Assembly (NCBI GenBank): GCA_964036275.1
Contig: OZ038437.1
Coordinates: 16,028,090-16,092,089 of the forward strand
Length of the DNA: 64,000 nt
Source: Litoditis marina
Taxonomy: Eukaryota; Nematoda; Chromadorea; Rhabditida; Rhabditidae
Reading direction: 5' to 3'
This document shows, piece after piece, positions 58,996-64,000 of the stretch (positions within the stretch are counted from its first letter, which is position 1; each line of letters starts with the position of its first letter). The notes beneath the pieces are model-generated. The model was not told where the DNA came from. It did no database searches and worked only from the letters and a program-made list of their open reading frames with translations. The translations under genes were made by a program, and so were the position numbers.

Positions 58996-59326
58996 TGTTC
59001 TGATTCTATAAATCGATCTATTCACGTGTTTTTCATGCCTATTTCCCTCGTTGTATCTAGACTATGTACTTTGATCTCACGGACAAAGTCTCTCTTATTA
59101 ATGTTGAGTCATTCTCTGCATATCTTTTCTTTTACTTCTCTCTTTTCTATGTCTCTGGAAAGTACTTGCGATGTATTTGTTCCGTTGCACAAATATGTGT
59201 ATAAATCAATTCAATTCAATCAACTATGTGTTTTTTGTTTGTGTGGTGGTTACAATGCATTGTTTTCTGTTGAGAAAAGTTTACGTAATGAATCAATATT
59301 TTTCGCATGACATGGTTGTAGTTGAA

Positions 59327-59732
59327 CCAACAAATGTGTGATTTATACGAGCTAGTCAAGGATGGTAGAAGTTATAGGGACACTGCAACAAAAAGGAAAA
59401 ACGTATAGAGAGGACTATTATAAAGTGGTAATGCCACAAAAAGGAAAAAAACATATTTCGCTAACTAGATCACTGTATATGACAAGACACAGCTAAATAA
59501 TTGTCTCGACAGTAATCTCGCTCATTGTTTTCAAATGCCGTAACATATCTGAACAGAGAAGCTGTGACTTGTGATCTACCGCGAACTAGTTAAATTTCCT
59601 TTTTCGTGGCATCGCCACTTTACAATAATCATCTCTATATTTTTCCATTTTTGTTGCAGTGTCCCTATAAGTTCACCCGTCCTTGACTAGCTCGTACAAA
59701 TCACACAACTGTTGGTTTCCCACTTTTTGATG
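59327..59732. mobile_element. G400 long palindrome, copy 1
   Basis: Arms of about 150 bp (ACGAGCTAGTCAAGGATGG, GGGACACTGCAACAAAAAGG and inverses) around a 120-bp centre. The following 59733-60070 matches the DNA after copy 2, so the copied unit is larger than the palindrome. Confidence 0.7.
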
Positions 59733-59859
59733 AGATTCAAACATTTTGCAGACATTACGGAGGAAGGTTCACATTTTCAACTTAAACGTAAAGGGACTAA
59801 CTAGATTGGCTTCGAAAATGAAAAACATGATAGAAGTACTATAAATTGGATGGAAACAT

Positions 59860-60385
59860 GTTCGACGTCAACTCTGCACATTTCATTTATTACATCATCG
59901 GGCCATCAGAATCTCAGAACACGTTTATATGTAGTTTTATCGAAATGCCGCAGTTGCCAACTATTTCTATCATTTGAAAAAAACATTGGCGTCAAGTTTG
60001 CGCTTTGGAAAATTGACGTCATCTGGACTCCAGAATCCAGAAAACGTCGTGTTCAGATGAAGTTCTATCGTTAATATAGTCTGTTCAATTCCTCCTGAGA
60101 CTCCTACAGTAAGATTTCGAAACTTCCAAGCCGTTTCGCTCACTTATTTGTGATCGGAAAGGTTCAAGAATTTTCCACCTCATTCTCTTTCTCAGGTACA
60201 TTGAATATACAAGAGCATTCTCCATGAACTTTATTTTCAGCTTCACAACAGCCTTCGGAAAGTTTGGAAGGTTACTGTAGGAGTCTCAGTAGGAATGGTG
60301 TGAACTATATCCCACTTGCCAACTATTATTATCATTGGGAGAATAATTTGACGTAAACTTTGCACTTTTCAAAGATGACGACACA
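59860..60385 (+). repeat. short copy of the TGACGTCA satellite, split by an E220 MITE
   Basis: Single diverged monomers at about 59860-60060 (TTGACGTCATCTGG) and 60308-60385 are separated by the MITE at 60075-60309. Confidence 0.6.
60075..60309. mobile_element. E220 MITE, copy 3
   Basis: TATAGTCTGTTCAATTCCTC left and GGAATGGTGTGAACTATA right; same interior as the other copies. Confidence 0.8.
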
Positions 60386-60428
60386 AAACCTACCAAGAAC
60401 AGAAATAGACCATGATGAAGCAGAACGA

Positions 60429-60434
60429 TTTATT
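60429..60434 (-). terminator. poly(A) signal of the cysteine-rich gene
   Basis: AATAAA on the minus strand, 14 nt beyond the stop codon. Confidence 0.55.
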
Positions 60435-60447
60435 CAAACAAGAATAT

Positions 60448-60728
60448 TTATTCGAGGCAGGCGATCTTAGTAACAACCTTGTCGTCGTTCATCCACTTTC
60501 CGTCGACACAGCGCACCGCATTGCCGATGGGCACTTGGGGGCATGCTCCATCAGATTCGACAAACAACACCATAGAAGCACAAGCTCCGTAAATAACACA
60601 CTCTCCTTCAATTGATGAAGCGAATTGTGAGTTGGGGACGACCTTAAAGGAACCGTCGTATCCTGACGAACAGTCAGCAACCGGGTCCACATCAGTTGAA
60701 GGATAGGGACCGCATCCACAATTTTCCA
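60448..60728 (-). CDS. cysteine-rich secreted-type protein, terminal exon
   Basis: Acceptor TTGATTTTCAG at 60729-60730 opens a 281-nt exon encoding about 93 residues to TAA. Eight cysteines are present (ENCGCG, ADCS, GECVIYGAC, GACPQ, AVRCVDGKW, IACLE). The GxxxxCxxGxW...C ending resembles nematode extracellular domains of unknown function such as C6/DUF281 (by pattern only). AATAAA lies 14 nt after the stop (60429-60434). The upstream exon, which should carry a signal peptide and end one base into a codon, was not found. The inverted repeat from 60905 may have replaced it, so this may be a live gene with a distant exon or a remnant. Confidence 0.55.
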
Positions 60729-60904
60729 CTGAAAATCAATGTTTTTTCATGTCAATTAATACCTTTTTTTTTCCATTCCGTTAAAGTTCGCAATTGACAT
60801 AGATGAAAAGTAGAACGCTAAGTTTGCGTTTGGTACATGTTTCGTATAGGAGATTTCGTTCAGCTGCTAGAAACGATTTTCTCTAAGACTCCAATTCGTC
60901 CATT

Positions 60905-61231
60905 TGATCTTGTTTAGAGATAACACAAAGACAATTATACTTGAATTTGAACCGAAAAACACTCGTTAGTTTCAACTATAAGTAGCTTGAAAAACTGCGT
61001 TACAAGTGAAAAGACCGTTCTCTTATAACGCGGATTAACGATAATCATATATCGGCTTCACCATTAAAACCCCGCTCAGATATTTCTAACCAGTTTAGTT
61101 TGTTTTAGGGAATGTCCTGGGAGTTAGGTACAATATAAGGGAATTTGGAATGCAAGAGACCTGTTGCTCGGCTCCAAGGTGTTTGATTCTGTGGAGTCAC
61201 CGTCATGATTGTAAAACTATGTTGTATATTC
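60905..61231 (-). repeat. inverted-repeat partner of 56040-56350
   Basis: Reverse complement of 56040-56350 with scattered differences (ATCTGAGCGGGGTTTTAATG on the minus strand). Confidence 0.7.
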
Positions 61232-61660
61232 ATCAAAAAGTGGGGGACCAACAGTTGTGTGATTTGTACGAGCTACTCAAGGACGGATGAACTTCTAGGG
61301 ACACTGCAACAAAAAGGGAAAAATATAGAGAGGGTTGTTATGAAGTGGTGATGCCACAAAAAGAGAAAAATATTTTGCTAACTAGCTCACGGTAGATGAC
61401 AAGACACAGCTAAATAATTGTGTCGACAACAGTAATCTCGCTCAATGTTTTTAAATGTCGTAACATATCTGAACAGAAAAGCTGTGACTTGTGATCTACC
61501 GTGAGCTAGTTAGCAAAATATTTTTCTCTTTTTGTGGCATCACCACTTCATAACAACCCTCTCTATATTTTTCCCTTTTTGTTGCAGTGTCCCTAGAAGT
61601 TCATCCGTCCTTGAGTAGCTCGTACAAATCACACAACTGTTGGTCCCCCACTTTTTGATG
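61231..61660. mobile_element. G400 long palindrome, copy 2
   Basis: CATCAAAAAGTGGGGGACCA at the left and its inverse at the right, with arms of about 155 bp. It is immediately followed by the satellite-associated sequence, as with copy 1. Confidence 0.75.
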
Positions 61661-61969
61661 AATTTTACACTTTTTGTAGACATTCCGGAGGCATGTCTAA
61701 ATTTTTAATTGAAATATAAAGGAACTAACTATATTTGCTTTGTTGGTTTTCTTGTTAGACCGAACAATACATTACAAAAATGTCGAGGTTCAAAGACGAT
61801 AGGACATGAAGAATATATTTGCTTCAAATGAAAAACATATGTTAGCGGTACTATAAATTGTATAGAAAAATGTTTGACGCCAACTTTGCACATTGTACTT
61901 ATGAGATCTTCGGGCCATCACAAAACACATCATGTTTAATATATGAAGCTTCTTCGTTGATAACGCACT

Positions 61970-62860
61970 TGCCAACTATTATCATAGTTTGGAGAAATAT
62001 TTGACGTCAATTTTGCACTTTTCCAGTATGACGTCATCTGGCCTTCAGAAACCCAGATAACGAAATGTTTACATGAATTTCTCTTGTTACTTATCCACTT
62101 GCCCACTATTATTATCATTTGAAGAATAAATTTAAATTGACGTCAACTTTGTAGTTTTCCAATTTGACGTCATCTGGCCTTCAGAATCCCAGAATACGGC
62201 ACAATTAGATGGAGTTTCATCGTTGACAACCCTCTTTCCAACTATTATCATCATTTGGAGAAATATTTGACGTCAACTTTTCACTTTTCAAAGATGACGT
62301 CATCTGGCCTCCAGAATCCCAGATAACGAAATGATTAGAAAAATTTCTATTGTTACTAATCCACTTGCCCACTATTATTATCATTTGAAGAATAAATTGA
62401 CGTCAACTTTGTACTTTTCTAATTTGACGTCATCTGGTTTTCAGAATCCCAGAATACGACATGTTTAGATGAAGTTTCATCGTTGATTACCCACTTCCCA
62501 ACTATTATCATCATTTGGATAAATATTTGACTTCAACTTTGCACTTTTCAAAGATGACGTCATCTGGCCTCCAGAATCCAAGATAACGAAATGATTAGAA
62601 AAATTTCTATTGTTACTAATCCACTTGCCCACTATTATTATCATTTGAAGAATAAATTGACGTCAAATTTGTACTTTTCTAATTTGACGTCATCTGGTCT
62701 TCAGAATCTCAGAATACGACATGTTTAGATGAAGTTTCATCGTTGATTACCCACTTCCCAACTATTATCATCATTTGGATACATATTTGACTTCAACTTT
62801 GCACTTTTCAAAGATGACGTCATCTGGCCTCCAGAATCCTGAATGACGTCATGAATAGAT
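61970..62860 (+). repeat. 130-bp satellite with paired TGACGTCA palindromes
   Basis: Seven monomers begin near 61972, 62101, 62238, 62368, 62498, 62628 and 62758 (the last five spaced 130 bp). Alternate monomers are most alike, so the repeat unit is a 260-bp dimer. Each monomer carries TTTGACGTCAAC (TTTGACTTCAAC in two) and AATGACGTCAT/GATGACGTCATCTGG about 27 bp apart. TGACGTCA is the CRE site bound by CREB/ATF proteins; function here is not implied by the sequence. Confidence 0.85.
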
Positions 62861-62999
62861 TCCTTCATATTTAAACTAAAGTTACGATGGTATTCTGTTT
62901 GAATTTTATCAAAATCGGGCAGTGATACCTTAGGTTACAAGACAGTTTGTGAGTCTGATTAACCGACCTGACAGAGAAAGCGAGAGAGTGCACTGAATG

Positions 63000-64000
63000 G
63001 AGAGACGCAGAGACATTCATTTCAAAAGGTCGTAACTTGGTGAACAATTATTTTTTTCATAAAATTTTTTGCAGTCATTCAGTTTTTGTAAGAGTTCTAT
63101 CACCACTCCAAATTTCAGCCAAATCTGTTAAGTTGCGACAGAGATAGCACCACAGCACGCCATGACGGAAGGAAGGAAGGAAGGACACACGACGGAAGTT
63201 GGCGCTCTGGATGAAGCGAAAACGTCATAACTCGGCTCAAACTTAACCGATTTCGTTAAAATTTGATACACAACTTGCAAATATGCTGTAGAAAAGTCCC
63301 ATGTCATTAAAAGTTTTGTTTTGCAAATTTGAGCCTTTTTATGAGAAAACTAAAAAAATGAAGGCGCGCATTAGCCGGACCAAAGACAAATCACGCACAG
63401 CGCTTCGCGCTGCGCGCGATTCGGATCAAACGACAACTGAAAAGTTTTGAAGCTGCCAATTTGAACTCACATTATCTTGTTGGACACGCTGTTGTCACAG
63501 TGATAGCAAGAGCCAGAGAGACCAGAAGATATCCCATCTGAATAGACAAAATAGAGAAATATAGAGAGGGAGGGGAGTGAATATAAAAAGAGATAGGAAC
63601 AAAAGAGAGAGGCAAGTGAGCGATAGAGAAAAGAGAAAAGAAAGAAATATAGCTAGACAAAAAGAGGACAGAGAGATGAAAAAAGGACGAGATGAGTGGA
63701 GCGGTAGAGGAAAAAAGCAGGAGAGGAGTAGGAAAATAAAAAAGGAGGGGCTGGAAAAAGAGAGAAAAAAAGGGGTAGAGAGGTAGAGAAGAAGAGGGAT
63801 AGATGAAGAGTGAAGGAGGGGGTAGATAGGTAGAGAAGTAGAGGAGTACAGAAGGAGAGTAGGAAATAGGTAGGCAAGAAGAGAAAGAGGGGTAGAGAGA
63901 AAGAAAATAGAGGGATGAAGAAAGAGAGAAGGAGAGGTGTAGAGAAAAAGAGAAGAAGAGCGGTAGAGAGGTAGAGAAGAAGAGGGATGGAGAAAGAGTG
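63000..64000. mobile_element. repeat with GA tract (right copy, runs off the window)
   Basis: GGAAGGAAGGAAGGAAGGA microsatellite at about 63168, CATAACTCGGCTCAAAC-type sequence, a CGCAGCGCTTCGCGCTGCGCG palindrome near 63398, the block inverse to 55936-56010, and a long GA tract from 63530 to the edge. Confidence 0.6.

Noticed and set aside
61970..62860. Regularly spaced repeats as a CRISPR array
   Set aside because: The whole 130-bp monomer repeats with no unique spacers; the genome is eukaryotic.
63472..63877. Open frames on both strands in the GA tract
   Set aside because: Low-complexity artefacts of the purine tract.

Overview
The window reads as nuclear DNA of a nematode, most likely a rhabditid close to Caenorhabditis. 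It is AT-rich, the recognisable splice acceptors fit the nematode TTTTCAG/TTTGCAG consensus, and the one well-preserved gene is a nematode-type globin. I infer the genus from these features; no species marker is visible. The gene-poor, repeat-dense layout resembles an autosome arm.

Real coding content is small. At the left end a globin gene runs on the minus strand over about 4.2 kb. Six exons with consistent splice phases are present (4399-4406, 3461-3575, 1722-1825, 1369-1498, 949-1077, 187-267), and the last exon(s) lie beyond position 1. The second most convincing coding piece is a cysteine-rich terminal exon with a poly(A) signal at 60448-60728, minus strand. Several orphan exons with good splice sites (40657-40732, 37101-37189 and 23241-23339 minus; 18544-18660 and 19054-19345 plus) probably belong to genes I could not reconstruct or to decayed genes. 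A split, AT-rich coding-like tract lies at 42072-42627.

Nearly everything else is mobile-element debris. I see about 12 copies of a tRNA-derived SINE and several palindromic MITE families, here labelled Pal-A, Pal-B, C196, D240, E220, F135, G400 and AGG. There are two GC-rich hairpin elements, a GCAACC-rich foldback element with a 9-bp target duplication, a hAT-like MITE with an 8-bp duplication, and a 3.7-kb TIR element (14560-18260) containing nested insertions. Retrotransposon scraps include LINE-like 3' ends with AATATG tails, a Gypsy-type protease fragment at 56508-56918, an ORF1/gag-like ORF at 58474-58995, and possible LTRs.

Tandem arrays occur at 8990-9500, 33010-33790, 44500-45360, 50290-51390 and 61970-62860. 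The last is a dimeric 130-bp satellite carrying palindromic TGACGTCA sites in every monomer. Long purine/pyrimidine tracts lie at 29396-29640, 43160-43252, 49470-49670, 55430-55935 and 63530-64000. The right third (54-64 kb) is a mosaic of inverted and direct copies of the same elements around the cysteine-rich exon. No intact tRNA, rRNA, CRISPR or bacterial-type operon was seen.
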